A stretch of 64,000 nt of DNA from Anaerolineales bacterium. Lineage in GTDB: Bacteria; Chloroflexota; Anaerolineae; Anaerolineales; Villigracilaceae. Numbering within the stretch: position 1 is the stretch's first letter; every line of letters starts with the position of its first letter. A model generated the notes under the pieces. That model was not told where the DNA came from. It was given only the letters and a program-made list of their open reading frames with translations, and made no database searches. This document shows, piece after piece, positions 1-8,772 of this stretch. The DNA is taken from contig JADLBX010000032.1 in NCBI GenBank assembly GCA_020847435.1, positions 1 to 64,000 on the forward strand, given 5' to 3'. The translations under genes and the position numbers were made by a program.

Positions 1-211
1 ACCTTTGACCCCGCACCTGCGTTCGGGGCAGGTGGAAATTCTCTTTTTCTCTGCCGTCTCGCACCGTCGTGCTCGCGGCACGAACGGTGTGTTCTCTGTG
101 GCGAAAATGACTTTCGCAAGAGGTCTAATATTAGGCGGGGCTTTTTGTAACCAAAAATCCTGACGTGCGTCCTGTTCCTGTGAATCCAAATAACGGCAGG
201 CGGCAAGGGTT
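1..211. other. Non-coding stretch with two strong hairpins
   Basis: I see no gene here. Two hairpins are visible: CACCTGC (14-20) pairing with GCAGGTG (28-34), and CACCGT+CGTGC (62-72) pairing with GCACG+ACGGTG (78-89). They could belong to the 3' end of a transcript entering from the left, or to the leader of the small gene at 212. No -35/-10 pair was convincing. Confidence 0.4.
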
Positions 212-364
212 ATGTACCGGAATAAACCAAACCAGGATATCGTGCGATTGCTTTTGAGGCTGAAATCTTATGAGCAGGAATATCCATCTACGATGTTAGT
301 TTGCCGCAGGAGTAGATTCCATTCACTGATCATGAGAGCGCTGACGCAATGGTTTCGGCGATAA
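212..364 (+). CDS. Small basic protein, 50 aa, unknown function
   Basis: This is a short ORF below the track cut-off, from ATG at 212 to TAA at 362-364, immediately followed by a strong terminator. The upstream GGCAAGGGT is only a weak ribosome-binding site. The product is basic and has the pattern LLLRLKSYEQEYPSTML followed by RRSRFHSL. This YP-x2-L-x3-RR-x2-F arrangement resembles, from memory, the N-terminal part of small Anaerolineae proteins that often go on into a membrane segment; here the protein stops after the motif. Function is unknown. It may be a real small protein or the remnant of a longer one. The tight coupling of stop codon and terminator is the best argument for a gene. Confidence 0.5.
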   Translation: MYRNKPNQDIVRLLLRLKSYEQEYPSTMLVCRRSRFHSLIMRALTQWFRR

Positions 365-393
365 AAAAGGACACTGTGCGTGTCCTTTTTTTT
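363..393. terminator. Rho-independent terminator
   Basis: The stem GGACAC/GTGTCC (369-374/380-385) is preceded by six A and followed by nine T, so it can work on both strands. It ends the 50-aa gene transcript and could also stop readthrough from secF. Confidence 0.8.
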
Positions 394-428
394 GTTGGGC
401 AGGTTGGCAGTTTAGCAGTTGCTTTATG

Positions 429-458
429 AGGTTGGCAATTTAGCAAATTGCCCTACGA
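429..458. repeat. Short palindromic repeat (GCAATTTAGCAAATTGC type)
   Basis: A perfect small palindrome, GGCAATTTAGCAAATTGCC, lies between the terminator and the secF stop codon. The same core in the other orientation is found near 40014-40044, so this is a dispersed extragenic palindrome. Confidence 0.55.
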
Positions 459-472
459 GTTTGTTGAGTCGC

Positions 473-1381
473 TTAGGCGGTTGCCTTGCGTTTGAACCAG
501 TTTTCCCACTCGCGATTTTCCCAGAGGACCAGGATCGGCGCGGCGATGAAGATGGAGGAGTACGTTCCGCTGAGGAGCCCGACCAGGAGGATGGAGGCGA
601 ATTCCTGCAAGGTGACGCCGCCGAACAGGATGAGCGCCAGCAGGAGGAATTCGACCGTCATCAACTGGGTGTTGATCGAGCGCTGCAAGGTTTGGACGAT
701 GGAATGGTTGACCAGATTCTCGAAGTCGAGGCGGCGATAGATGTTCATGTTTTCGCGGATGCGGTCGAACACGACGATGGTGTCTTGCATCGAGAAGCCG
801 ATGACTGTCAGGAGCGCGGTGAGGAAGAGCGCGTCGATCTCCCAGCCGAACAATTTACTGCCGTAGGCGGCGATGGCGAAGATGATCGCGACATCGTGGA
901 TCATTGCCAGGATGGCGCACACGCCGTAGCGGAAGGCGTTTTGCACGCCGCGGAACGACCAGGCGATGAAAAGCACCACCAGGATGGACGAGACCGCCAC
1001 CGCCAAAGTTGCCCGCGAGGTGACTTGTTCGCCGACGCTGGGTCCCACGCTGTCGAAGCGGACGACTTCCACTTCGCCATACGCGCCGGTGAGGGCGGTC
1101 AGGATCGAATCTCTGGCTTCGTTGGTCAGGAATTCCGAGCGGATGACGTAACTGCCGGTACTGCTGGTTTGCACTTGCGTATCTTTGATGTTCGCCGTGT
1201 CGTACGTTGCGATGATGTCGCTGGGCGTGGGCGATTGATCTTTGAATTTCACTTCAAGGAGCGAGCCGCCTTTGAAGTCAATCGAAAGCGGCAAGCCGCC
1301 GGTGAAAAGCAGGATTAACCCCGGGACAATGATTAGAAGCGAGATGGCGAACAAATAGTAGCGTTTTCCGAGAATGTTCAT
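473..1381 (-). CDS. secF: Protein translocase subunit SecF
   Basis: SecF is an inner-membrane partner of SecD that uses proton motive force to help SecYEG export proteins. The track ORF begins too early. The true start is the ATG at 1381 (MNILGKRYYLF), 8 nt after the secD stop and behind AGGAAC, giving about 302 aa, normal for SecF. Visible are a first membrane helix (about 8-28), the periplasmic motif SIDFKGGSLLEV, and a helix cluster from about 125 to 290 containing IGFSMQDTIVVFDRI, the family signature. It forms an operon with secD. Confidence 0.95.
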   Translation of the reverse strand: MNILGKRYYLFAISLLIIVPGLILLFTGGLPLSIDFKGGSLLEVKFKDQSPTPSDIIATYDTANIKDTQVQTSSTGSYVIRSEFLTNEARDSILTALTGAYGEVEVVRFDSVGPSVGEQVTSRATLAVAVSSILVVLFIAWSFRGVQNAFRYGVCAILAMIHDVAIIFAIAAYGSKLFGWEIDALFLTALLTVIGFSMQDTIVVFDRIRENMNIYRRLDFENLVNHSIVQTLQRSINTQLMTVEFLLLALILFGGVTLQEFASILLVGLLSGTYSSIFIAAPILVLWENREWENWFKRKATA

Positions 1382-1389
1382 GGCGGTTC

Positions 1390-2754
1390 CTAAATGCCGA
1401 TCCAGCGTTCGTAGTTTTTCGGTTTGAAAATGTCGAAGGCGAGCGCGAGCAGGGCGTGGGTGATATACAGGGACGAGAATAAGCTGATGAGCACGCCGAG
1501 CGCCAGCGTCAACGAAAAGCCTTTGACGATGGTGGCGCCGAACGCGCTGCCGAACCAGAAGAGGATCACGGCGGTGATGAGCGCGGCGATATTTGAATCG
1601 CGGATGGAGGGCCAAGCCCGGCTCCATGCCTGGTCGAATGCCTGCCTCAACGTCCTGCCGGCGCGGAGTTCTTCTTTCAGGCGTTCAAAGATCAGGATGT
1701 TCGCATCCAGCGCGGAGCCGGTGCTGAGCATGATGCCGGCAATGCCGGGCAGTGTGAGGGTCACGCCGATCCATTTGAAGACCGCGAAGAGGATGAGGGC
1801 GTAGAGCAGGATGGACACGTCCGCCGCGATGCCGGGCAGGCGGTAATAAATGCCCATGAACAGCGCCACGATGATGAATCCGACCAGCCCCGCGACCAGG
1901 CTTTTTTGGAGCGAATCTTCGCCCAGCGTGGGACCGATGATACGCGTCTCGACCACTTTGAGGGGAATCGGCAGTGAGCCATAGCGGAGTTGCACCGCCA
2001 GCGCATTCGCAGAGGCGTTGGTAAAACTGCCGGTGATGGTTCCCTGTCCGCCGGTGATCGCCGTGTTGATGACCGGCGCCGAAATCACGACTTTATCCAG
2101 CACGATCGCCAAAGTCTTGCCGACGTTCGCGGCGGTGTGTTGCCCGAAGATCTGCGCGCCTTCGGAGGTCAGGACAAAGTTGATGCCGATTTCCCCGGTT
2201 TGTGTATCCTGCCCAACGTTGACGCTGGTGAGGTCCTTGCCGGTCATGATCGTGTGGAAGACTGTGCCGCCCTCCACCGGTTGCGCCGGCGTTTCGGTTG
2301 CGCCGGGCAAATAGTCGGTTTGGATCGTCGCGCCTTCTTGCGGAGTGAAGTCGGCGGTGTCTACGAATTCCAGTAAGCCGGTTTGTTGAATGATGTCGAG
2401 GATCGCGTCCGCGTCCTCCGCGCCGGGGAACTCGCCGACGATGCGGCGGTCGCCCGCGACTTGAATGACGTTCTCGCTCACACCGAGGGCATTGGTGCGG
2501 TTTTCCACGATTTCGCGGGCGGTTTCCATCGAATCGCGCGTGACCTGGGCGCTCTCCGGGAGGTCGGCTTCGAGCAACACTTGCAAACCGCCTTGCAGGT
2601 CGAGCCCGAGGCGGGGTTTGACGCTTCGTTCGAAGAGGTTGGCGCTTTGGTCGAACGGATTGGGGACCGAGATTTTATCGTTTAGGTCTATCCACAACGC
2701 TGCCACAAGGACCAGCGCGATCAAGAGTAAACGGTTGGTGAGGTTACGAATCAT
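1390..2754 (-). CDS. secD: Protein translocase subunit SecD
   Basis: SecD works with SecF in late steps of protein export. The 454-aa protein has an N-terminal membrane helix (about 7-21), the motif [18 protein letters not shown] (about 48-65), a compact periplasmic P1/P4 region, and five C-terminal helices with [19 protein letters not shown]. The length is on the short side, as in other non-proteobacterial SecD proteins. The ribosome-binding site is weak (GGAG about 12 nt upstream). It is the first gene of the secDF pair. Confidence 0.95.
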   Translation of the reverse strand: MIRNLTNRLLLIALVLVAALWIDLNDKISVPNPFDQSANLFERSVKPRLGLDLQGGLQVLLEADLPESAQVTRDSMETAREIVENRTNALGVSENVIQVAGDRRIVGEFPGAEDADAILDIIQQTGLLEFVDTADFTPQEGATIQTDYLPGATETPAQPVEGGTVFHTIMTGKDLTSVNVGQDTQTGEIGINFVLTSEGAQIFGQHTAANVGKTLAIVLDKVVISAPVINTAITGGQGTITGSFTNASANALAVQLRYGSLPIPLKVVETRIIGPTLGEDSLQKSLVAGLVGFIIVALFMGIYYRLPGIAADVSILLYALILFAVFKWIGVTLTLPGIAGIMLSTGSALDANILIFERLKEELRAGRTLRQAFDQAWSRAWPSIRDSNIAALITAVILFWFGSAFGATIVKGFSLTLALGVLISLFSSLYITHALLALAFDIFKPKNYERWIGI

Positions 2755-2789
2755 GCGAGATCAGACTCCATCCATAAAAATATGGCGCT

Positions 2790-2830
2790 GGGTTTCGATA
2801 CGAGCGAAAGATCGCCGCTCGACTTGACCA
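2790..2830. repeat. Degenerate copy of the TCGAGTA...CGATAC palindrome family
   Basis: The segment GGTTTCGATAC...GCTCGACTTGACC between secD and the M1 peptidase matches the outline of the palindromes found inside the genes at 51985, 52045, 53432 and 57131, but with more mismatches. Confidence 0.45.
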
Positions 2831-2867
2831 TTGGGCGCCACGCGGCGGTGATTATACTACGAACCGT

Positions 2868-4421
2868 TCAGGGATAGACCCACTCATCGAAGAGCGCGTC
2901 GAGTTCGCAGGCGCAATTTTTTTCCGCGAGCGCTTGCAGAGATTCGGCTGTGGAAATCTTCCACGCGAGGCTTTGAGTGTATTCGCGCATGAACGCGTCG
3001 AAGGCGGCGTCGCCCATCTTTTCTTTCAATGCGACGAAGAACAGCGGTCCGCGCCCATAGACGATGGCGCTGTACTCGAAATCGGTGTACTCGGCGACCG
3101 GTAAACCGATCGGGATTGTTTCGTTGTCAATGTATGCCCAACGCCCCTCCAACGAGGAGCGGAATTCCTCTTCCCCGGTCGCGCCGTGTTCGTCGGAATA
3201 ATATTGCAAGGTGATGAATTGGGTCAACGATTCATCGAGCCATGGGTCGTCCAGTTGGTCGTCGCCGACGAGATTGTAGAACCACTGGTGTCCGACCTCG
3301 TGCGCGACAGTCCCCTCGAAATAGGGATCGTTTTTGCCCGCTTCGTAAACCCAGGAGGTGATGGCGATCATGCCGGGGTATTCGATGCCAAGCGCAAGCG
3401 TGGGTGTGGCGACAATTTTTAGTTCAGTGTATGGATACGGCGCGTACCGCGCGCTGAAATCCTCAACCGCCTGCGAGGCGATCTCCACCGCCGCTTGTGA
3501 ACCCTCGCTCAGATATTGCGGCGCGTAACTGCGGATGGTAACCTCGCCAAAGGTTTGAGACGTCTCCTCGTAAGCGGGGCTCGCGGCTAGATAGAAATCG
3601 CGCGCCGGTCCGCTCGCTACATTCTGGATTTGAACCTGCCCCGCCTCGTCGGCGCCGATCGCCCGCCCGGAAGTGATCACCGTGACCCCCTTCGGCGCGG
3701 TGACGCGCACGAGGTAGAACGACATGTCGGCAAACGCGACATCGCCCGATTGCGGTGGGATTTCCGCGTTCCAGCCTTCGTCGTTGTACACGGCGACCAT
3801 CGGGTACGCGTGCGCGAGGGCGAGAACATCGTCGGCGTACGCGAGCACGCCGTAATTCAGGTCAACGGATTGGGGGACAACGACCGAAAAATCCATGTGG
3901 ATGATCACACTCTCGCCCGGCGACAACGCCTCGGCGAGCGGCACGATCATCAGACTGTTCCGCAAGCCGTAACGCGGCTTGACCGGCGCGTCATCCACGC
4001 GCAGGTTTGAGACTTTCATCCCTCCGCCGAGGATGTTGGGAAACAAGCGAAAATGAATCTCGGTCAGCGGAACGTCTTCATTGTTGGTGTACTTGACCTC
4101 CTCCATACCTGTGACGTTGAACAGGTCGTCGGCGATGTTCAATTGGAGGTGATAGACGCTCGCGCCGCGGAGTTCCTCCAACACGGGTTGCGCCGAGGGG
4201 GCGAGTCCGTCTTTGAAGATGGATAGATCATCCCAGGGCGTATCGAGGATGTTGGGAAGATTCGACGGCGGATGTGTCGCGGTTGGCGGGGGAGGGCTGA
4301 GAGGGGACGAAGTCGGAGGGGCGGGGCTGGTCGTCGGCGGGGGGGGCGCTGTAGGCACGAGAAAGTTGCAGGAAAGCGCGAGCAGGCTCAAGGTCAGAAG
4401 TGAAGCGATAAAGGGTTTCAT
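2868..4421 (-). CDS. M1-family zinc metallopeptidase, lipoprotein
   Basis: A secreted, membrane-anchored aminopeptidase-type protein. The chosen start is the ATG at 4421, because it opens a lipoprotein signal peptide ending in LLALSC, and because ATGA overlaps the stop of the upstream gene by 4 nt; the longer track ORF adds a non-signal N-terminus. A Pro/Thr-rich linker (about 19-55) precedes the M1 N-terminal beta domain. The zinc site is HEVGH (about 374-378), followed after 18 residues by the ligand Glu in WLDESLTQF, exact M1 spacing. A GIEYPGM motif stands where classic enzymes have GAMEN, so exopeptidase specificity is uncertain. It is the last gene of a three-gene operon with a phosphatase and a P-loop protein. 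Confidence 0.88.
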   Translation of the reverse strand: MKPFIASLLTLSLLALSCNFLVPTAPPPPTTSPAPPTSSPLSPPPPTATHPPSNLPNILDTPWDDLSIFKDGLAPSAQPVLEELRGASVYHLQLNIADDLFNVTGMEEVKYTNNEDVPLTEIHFRLFPNILGGGMKVSNLRVDDAPVKPRYGLRNSLMIVPLAEALSPGESVIIHMDFSVVVPQSVDLNYGVLAYADDVLALAHAYPMVAVYNDEGWNAEIPPQSGDVAFADMSFYLVRVTAPKGVTVITSGRAIGADEAGQVQIQNVASGPARDFYLAASPAYEETSQTFGEVTIRSYAPQYLSEGSQAAVEIASQAVEDFSARYAPYPYTELKIVATPTLALGIEYPGMIAITSWVYEAGKNDPYFEGTVAHEVGHQWFYNLVGDDQLDDPWLDESLTQFITLQYYSDEHGATGEEEFRSSLEGRWAYIDNETIPIGLPVAEYTDFEYSAIVYGRGPLFFVALKEKMGDAAFDAFMREYTQSLAWKISTAESLQALAEKNCACELDALFDEWVYP

Positions 4422-4783
4422 GTGTCCAATCTTGCGAGGAAGTCTAAAGTGTTTGCCAGAACTTCGTCCGCAGTCAGTTGATCTGTTTCGATGATTATGT
4501 TCGCGTGTTCGCGCGCGTGCGCCAGTCGGCGAAGTTGTTCGTGATAATCTTTTTCCTGCCAATCTAATTTTCTGCGTTTTGTGCTAGTCTCGAAAGATGA
4601 ATGCAGATAGATCAACACATCGGGCTTGGTGATGATCTGCCACATGGCTTGTACGTAGGAATGTTCTTGTGCGATGTGGCGGCAACGATAGCCGCGCGCT
4701 TCGAGACCCGCCATCAACGTGGATTTTCCCGAACCGCAAGGACCCACGATGCCGATCAATGGCTTGGTACTTGGAGGCTCCAT
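4418..4783 (-). CDS. Small P-loop NTPase / kinase-like protein
   Basis: A 121-aa protein with a clear Walker A, GIVGPCGSGKST (residues 10-21). The rest resembles nucleotide- or small-molecule-kinase folds: an aromatic-rich substrate region, a basic KRRKLDWQ segment that could act as a lid, and a C-terminal helix. I cannot name the substrate. It starts 1 nt after the SpoIIE-like phosphatase stop and overlaps the M1 peptidase start by 4 nt, so all three are probably co-translated. The link between phosphatase, NTPase and secreted peptidase is unexplained. Confidence 0.75.
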   Translation of the reverse strand: MEPPSTKPLIGIVGPCGSGKSTLMAGLEARGYRCRHIAQEHSYVQAMWQIITKPDVLIYLHSSFETSTKRRKLDWQEKDYHEQLRRLAHAREHANIIIETDQLTADEVLANTLDFLARLDT

Positions 4784-4784
4784 G

Positions 4785-5513
4785 TTAGCGAATCGAAGGT
4801 TCGGGAGGACGTTCGATCGGCAGGCGGACGGTCATGCGCCGCACCGCGTCGCCGGTGCGCGAGGTGGATTTCAGCACCAATACGCTGATGTCGTCGGCGG
4901 GACGGTTGTCGTCGAGGTTGACCGCTTGCGCGAGGAGCGTGTCCGCGAGGTGTTGCGGGCTGGGGTCCTGGTCTTCCAGCACGGAGCGCAGGATCGCGCC
5001 AACGTCCATCGGGATGCCGCGTCGTTCGCCGGCGTGCACCAAGCCGTCGGTGTAAATGACGATCGTCAGCCCGGGTTCGATGGGTAATTCTGTGATGAGC
5101 GGGCGCACGTCGCGTGAAGTTCCCAGGGGAATGCTTTCCGCGCTTAGTTTGTCAATCTTGTCGCCGCGGCAGATGAATAACGGCGAGGGGTTGTTGCGGG
5201 TGAGGACGAGCGTGCGGCTGTGCAGGTCGAGCGAGGCAATGTTCAACGTGCAGATGACTTTTCCATGCTTCTCAGTGAACAGTGCGTCCGAGGCAGCGCG
5301 CGCCGCCGCTCCATCGCGGACGCCTTCCGCAAGCAAGCCGATCACTTTGCGGACGACCATCAGCGAAACGGCTTTCGCGCCGCGCCCGGAGGTCTGCCCA
5401 TCGGCAAGCACGACGGATAATCCGCCATTCGGGCGTTCGACTACTTCGAGCGTGTCGCCGCTCTCGGAGGTCGCGTATTTGTTGACCTTGGCAACCGCGA
5501 TCTGCAATTCCAT
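4785..5513 (-). CDS. SpoIIE/PP2C-type serine phosphatase
   Basis: A 242-aa stand-alone PP2C-like phosphatase of the SpoIIE/RsbX type. Metal-binding motifs are present in order: VVLADGQTSGRGAKA (about 34-48), TDGLVHAG (about 160) and DDISVLVL near the C-terminus. Such proteins dephosphorylate anti-sigma-antagonist (STAS) proteins in partner-switching networks. There is no sensor domain and no STAS or kinase gene beside it, so its partner lies elsewhere. It is the first gene of the operon with the P-loop protein and M1 peptidase. Confidence 0.85.
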   Translation of the reverse strand: MELQIAVAKVNKYATSESGDTLEVVERPNGGLSVVLADGQTSGRGAKAVSLMVVRKVIGLLAEGVRDGAAARAASDALFTEKHGKVICTLNIASLDLHSRTLVLTRNNPSPLFICRGDKIDKLSAESIPLGTSRDVRPLITELPIEPGLTIVIYTDGLVHAGERRGIPMDVGAILRSVLEDQDPSPQHLADTLLAQAVNLDDNRPADDISVLVLKSTSRTGDAVRRMTVRLPIERPPEPSIR

Positions 5514-5606
5514 GTCCCCGATTTTACTATGGGATTTGTTGCGGTTCCCTTCGCCGGTGGCGAGGTGAGATGCCTACCTAAGATCTTCTCGAAGCCGCTT
5601 GAAGGA

Positions 5607-5700
5607 ATGAAAGTTTTAGAACGCGAATGTCGCGAATGGGCGAATTTCACGAATTTTGAAGATTTCATTCGCCTTATTCGCAAATTCGTAGATTCGCGTT
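5607..5700. repeat. GAATTCGCG-rich dispersed repeat
   Basis: The segment is full of CGCGAATN, GAATTTC and CGCAAATTCG words in both orientations and folds back on itself. A similar element is at 44673-44741. It fills the divergent gap between the phosphatase gene and rpmF. Confidence 0.5.
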
Positions 5701-5745
5701 GGGAATTTTTGGCTTTGAGTAAGCGGTACGTCGCCTGTCTTGTCC

Positions 5746-5774
5746 TTGACGCACCTATCTCCTGACGCTATAAT
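5746..5774 (+). promoter_or_regulatory. Housekeeping promoter of rpmF-fabD
   Basis: TTGACG (5746-5751), a 17-bp spacer and TATAAT (5769-5774) are close to the sigma-70-type consensus. The rpmF start is about 60 nt downstream. Confidence 0.8.
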
Positions 5775-5841
5775 CTGCCCGCTTCAAGCAAAAATCGTGG
5801 GGCATGTGTCCCCGCAAGCGTAAAATAAAGGAGTACGATCA

Positions 5842-6042
5842 ATGCCCCCACATCCAAAGCGCAAGCACTCGAAGAGCCGCCGCGACAACCGCCGCGCGCA
5901 CGATGCCTTGCAGCCTCGCAACCTCACCGCCTGCTCGAACTGCGGTTCGATGCGCCTTCCGCACACGGTTTGCCCCAACTGCGGATTTTACGAAGGGCGC
6001 GAAGTGGTCGAAGTGAAAAAAGAAAAGAAAAAGGCTGAATAA
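5842..6042 (+). CDS. rpmF: 50S ribosomal protein L32
   Basis: A 66-aa large-subunit ribosomal protein. It begins MPPHPKRKHSKSRRDNRRAH, typical of L32, then carries a zinc ribbon with two Cys pairs (CSNCGS and CPNCGF) and a Lys/Glu-rich tail. AAAGGAG lies 9-10 nt before the ATG. It has its own consensus promoter and terminator, and fabD follows, the rpmF-fatty-acid linkage known from many bacteria. Confidence 0.95.
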   Translation: MPPHPKRKHSKSRRDNRRAHDALQPRNLTACSNCGSMRLPHTVCPNCGFYEGREVVEVKKEKKKAE

Positions 6043-6047
6043 ACAAT

Positions 6048-6078
6048 ACGGGTCGTGACGCACACGACCCGTTTGTGT
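6048..6078 (+). terminator. Terminator after rpmF
   Basis: The 10-bp perfect stem ACGGGTCGTG/CACGACCCGT is followed by TTGTGTTT. It ends just before the fabD ATG at 6089, so it may reduce rather than abolish fabD transcription. Confidence 0.65.
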
Positions 6079-6088
6079 TTAACTCCAC

Positions 6089-7033
6089 ATGAAAATCAAT
6101 CCGCAAACCGCCGCATTTATCTTCCCCGGGCAAGGCTCGCAGGCTGTTGGGATGGGCAAAGACCTCGCCGCCAAATACCCGGTCACAAAACGATTTTTCG
6201 ACGAAGCCGACGCGCTGTTCGGCCGCGCCTTCTCGCAGACGATGTGGGGCGGACCCGACGCCGAACTCAATGAGACGCTCAACACGCAGCCCGCGTTGTA
6301 CATCCACTCGATCGCCGCGTGGATGACGTTCACGCATCTTTTCCCCGACGGGACGCCTGCCGCGCTTGCGGGACATTCACTCGGCGAGTTATCCGCGCTC
6401 ACCGCGTCAGGCGCGCTGCCCTTCGCCGACGGACTCAAACTCGTCCGCACACGCGGCGAATTGATGAAGCGCGCCGGGGAATTGAATCCCGGCGGCATGG
6501 CGGCGATTTTGGGCTTGGATATTCCCACGCTCGAAAAAGTCTGCGCCGAGGCAAGCGCGGGTGGCGAGATTGTGCAAGTTGCAAACGACAACTGTCCGGG
6601 GCAGGTGGTGATCTCCGGTCACGCGCCCGCGCTCGAACGCGCCATGGAAGGAGCAAAGTCGGCTGGCGCTAAACGCGCGAAGGCGCTTGCCGTCAGCATC
6701 GCCGCGCACTCGCCGTTGATGGATTCGATTCAAAGCGAATGGAACGCGGCGGTGGACGCGTGCGCGATGACCAACCCCGTAATTCCTGTAATTAGCAACG
6801 TCCATGCGAAACCAATGACTACTGCCGACGAACTCCGCGCCGACATCAAAGCGCAGATGCAATCGCGCGTGCGCTGGACCGAATCGGTGGAGGCGCTGCG
6901 CGGGCTGGGCATCCAGTCGTACGTCGAGGCGGGAAGCGGGGATGTGCTGTTGGGTCTCGTCAAGCGAATTGATCCGTCTGCCAGCCGTTATCCGCTGGGC
7001 AAGCCGGAAGACTTTGCCGCGTTGGAGGGCTGA
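6089..7033 (+). CDS. fabD: Malonyl-CoA:ACP transacylase
   Basis: FabD loads malonyl groups onto acyl carrier protein to start fatty-acid chain extension. The 314-aa protein has FPGQGSQAVGMG (about 10-21), the active-site AGHSLGE motif (about 93-99) with nucleophile Ser, and EAGSGDVLLGLVKRI near the C-terminus. Length is normal. It follows rpmF and is probably translated with the next two genes, 3 nt and 2 nt apart. Confidence 0.95.
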   Translation: MKINPQTAAFIFPGQGSQAVGMGKDLAAKYPVTKRFFDEADALFGRAFSQTMWGGPDAELNETLNTQPALYIHSIAAWMTFTHLFPDGTPAALAGHSLGELSALTASGALPFADGLKLVRTRGELMKRAGELNPGGMAAILGLDIPTLEKVCAEASAGGEIVQVANDNCPGQVVISGHAPALERAMEGAKSAGAKRAKALAVSIAAHSPLMDSIQSEWNAAVDACAMTNPVIPVISNVHAKPMTTADELRADIKAQMQSRVRWTESVEALRGLGIQSYVEAGSGDVLLGLVKRIDPSASRYPLGKPEDFAALEG

Positions 7034-7036
7034 GCG

Positions 7037-7465
7037 ATGGCAGACATCCAAACCCGAATCGAGAACGCGCGTAAGACCGTCACGGGGAACGAATCCCTGC
7101 TCGACATGCTCGAAGCGGAAGCCGCGACGCTGTTGTTGAGCTGGGGCATCGAACTTGCCGGGCAGATCGCCCAATCCACGGATGGGATGGACGACTCGTC
7201 CGCAGAATTGAATTTGGAGCCGCGGCTCAAAGCGCTGCGGCAATTTATGCGCGCAACCGGGAATTGGGCGGCGGGAAAATATGCCGACGCCGCAACCCGC
7301 GCGCAATTGAAAGAAAAACTGCTGGAGCATTGGAAGGCGATGCGCAGCAAGGATGTAAAACTTCCGTCCGCCGATGGATTGGAGGTTTTGCTGGCAACCG
7401 CAACCGGCGCGGCGCAGGGGCAAGCCATCGTGAAGTTGAAAGAGTTGTTGGCGAAATCAGGCTGA
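7037..7465 (+). CDS. Conserved hypothetical protein, 142 aa
   Basis: The gene starts 3 nt after the fabD stop, so it is likely co-translated. The product is soluble, mostly alpha-helical, with no Cys, no signal and no recognised motif; it contains repeated Ala/Leu-rich helices (for example LEAEAATLLLSWGIELAGQ). I do not recognise the family. Position suggests a role tied to expression with fabD, but nothing in the sequence shows what it does. Confidence 0.75.
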   Translation: MADIQTRIENARKTVTGNESLLDMLEAEAATLLLSWGIELAGQIAQSTDGMDDSSAELNLEPRLKALRQFMRATGNWAAGKYADAATRAQLKEKLLEHWKAMRSKDVKLPSADGLEVLLATATGAAQGQAIVKLKELLAKSG

Positions 7466-7467
7466 GC

Positions 7468-8670
7468 ATGTCGAGGCGGCGAAGGATTTCGCGCGCCAAC
7501 GCGCTTGGCACGCTCATCGGTTTAATTTTTTTCTGCGGGGTAAGCGCGATCGCGTTGCTGACGGGCGGCGGGTCGGATGTAGGAAACGCAACGCCAACCC
7601 CGCCGATTTTAGAAACGCCTTTGGGGATCGAAACGCCTATCGGTTTGCCGCCGACCGTGCAACCTCCCAGTGGCGCATGGTGGGAAGTTTATTTTACGGA
7701 GCGCTTGAGCGTCAACGACCCATCACAATGGCAAAACTCTGTCGAGGGAAAGTTAATTGAAAAGATCAACGCCGCGCAGAACAGTATTCACCTCGCGGCG
7801 TTTGAATTCGATCTCACCCCGGTCGCCGAGGCGCTGATCGCCGCCCGTCAACGCGGCGTGGACGTCCGCTGGGTGACAGACGACGAATACGGTCTCGAAG
7901 CGGATGAAGAACCGGATCGCGGTCAGTTTGCCATGTTGCAGGAGGCGGGCATCGAAGTCCGCGCCGACGATCGCTCGGCGTTGATGCACAACAAATTCAT
8001 CGTGTTCGATTATCAAACCGTGTGGACGGGTTCGACCAACTTGACGAGCAATGCCATCTTCAAGCAGGATAACAACGCGCTGGCGATCCATTCGCCTGTG
8101 GTGGCGGCGATGTACGAAAAGGAATTTCAAGAAATGTGGGATGGGCAGTTTGGTCCGCGGTCGCCTTCGCAGTTGGCGGAACAGCATACCGTCGTAAACG
8201 ATTCGGCGATTTGGGTGATCTTCACCCCGGAGGACGGCGCGCTCGAACAGGCGGTCATCCCGACGGTGAACGCGGCGCAGTTGGAGATCCGCTTTCTCGC
8301 GTTTAGCTTCACCGATTATCCGCTGGCAAATTCGATGATCCAACGCGCCCAGAACGGCGTGAGCGTTGCCGGTGTGTTCGAGCAAGTCGGAAGCGACACG
8401 GACGCGGCGGAGTTCGATACGCTGTATTGCGCCGGCGCCGCGGTGCGGCGGGACACGAACCCAAGTTTCATGCACAACAAGGTCATTATCGTTGACCGCC
8501 GCTACGTGATCACCGGCTCGCTGAACTATTCCACCAACGCGGAGGAAAGCAACGACGAAAACGTGATCATGCTCGATAACCCCGAGATCGCCCGCCTGTA
8601 CTTGCAGGAATTCGACCGGATCTGGACGCAATCTGCCGACCCCGCCCCGGGCTCGGTGACTTGTCAGTAA
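7468..8670 (+). CDS. Phospholipase D-like (HKD) protein, membrane-anchored
   Basis: A two-HKD-motif protein of the PLD/nuclease superfamily. I start it at ATG 7468 (MSRRRRISRAN), two nt after the previous stop; the longer track ORF runs back through the upstream gene. A basic N-terminus and one hydrophobic helix (about 14-34) suggest export or anchoring. A Pro/Thr-rich linker leads to two catalytic halves, each with H-x-K-x4-D: MHNKFIVFDYQ followed by TGSTN, and MHNKVIIVDRR followed by TGSLN. Both halves are intact, so one active site can form. The substrate, phospholipid or nucleic acid, cannot be told. Confidence 0.88.
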   Translation: MSRRRRISRANALGTLIGLIFFCGVSAIALLTGGGSDVGNATPTPPILETPLGIETPIGLPPTVQPPSGAWWEVYFTERLSVNDPSQWQNSVEGKLIEKINAAQNSIHLAAFEFDLTPVAEALIAARQRGVDVRWVTDDEYGLEADEEPDRGQFAMLQEAGIEVRADDRSALMHNKFIVFDYQTVWTGSTNLTSNAIFKQDNNALAIHSPVVAAMYEKEFQEMWDGQFGPRSPSQLAEQHTVVNDSAIWVIFTPEDGALEQAVIPTVNAAQLEIRFLAFSFTDYPLANSMIQRAQNGVSVAGVFEQVGSDTDAAEFDTLYCAGAAVRRDTNPSFMHNKVIIVDRRYVITGSLNYSTNAEESNDENVIMLDNPEIARLYLQEFDRIWTQSADPAPGSVTCQ

Positions 8671-8772
8671 AACGTCAGGATGAAGTTCACTTCGTCCGTA
8701 ACCTGAATGTGTTAATATAAGCGTCAGGGCTTTTCCTTGTACCCACCAAACTAAACTATCGAGGTGATTTTT

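Noticed and set aside
419-1318. 299-aa ORF antisense to secF
   Set aside because: It is the shadow of secF, low-complexity acidic/His-rich, with no ribosome-binding site. The same holds for other long antisense ORFs, e.g. 6407-7423, 7753-8631, 14303-15346, 21458-22936, 38261-39556.
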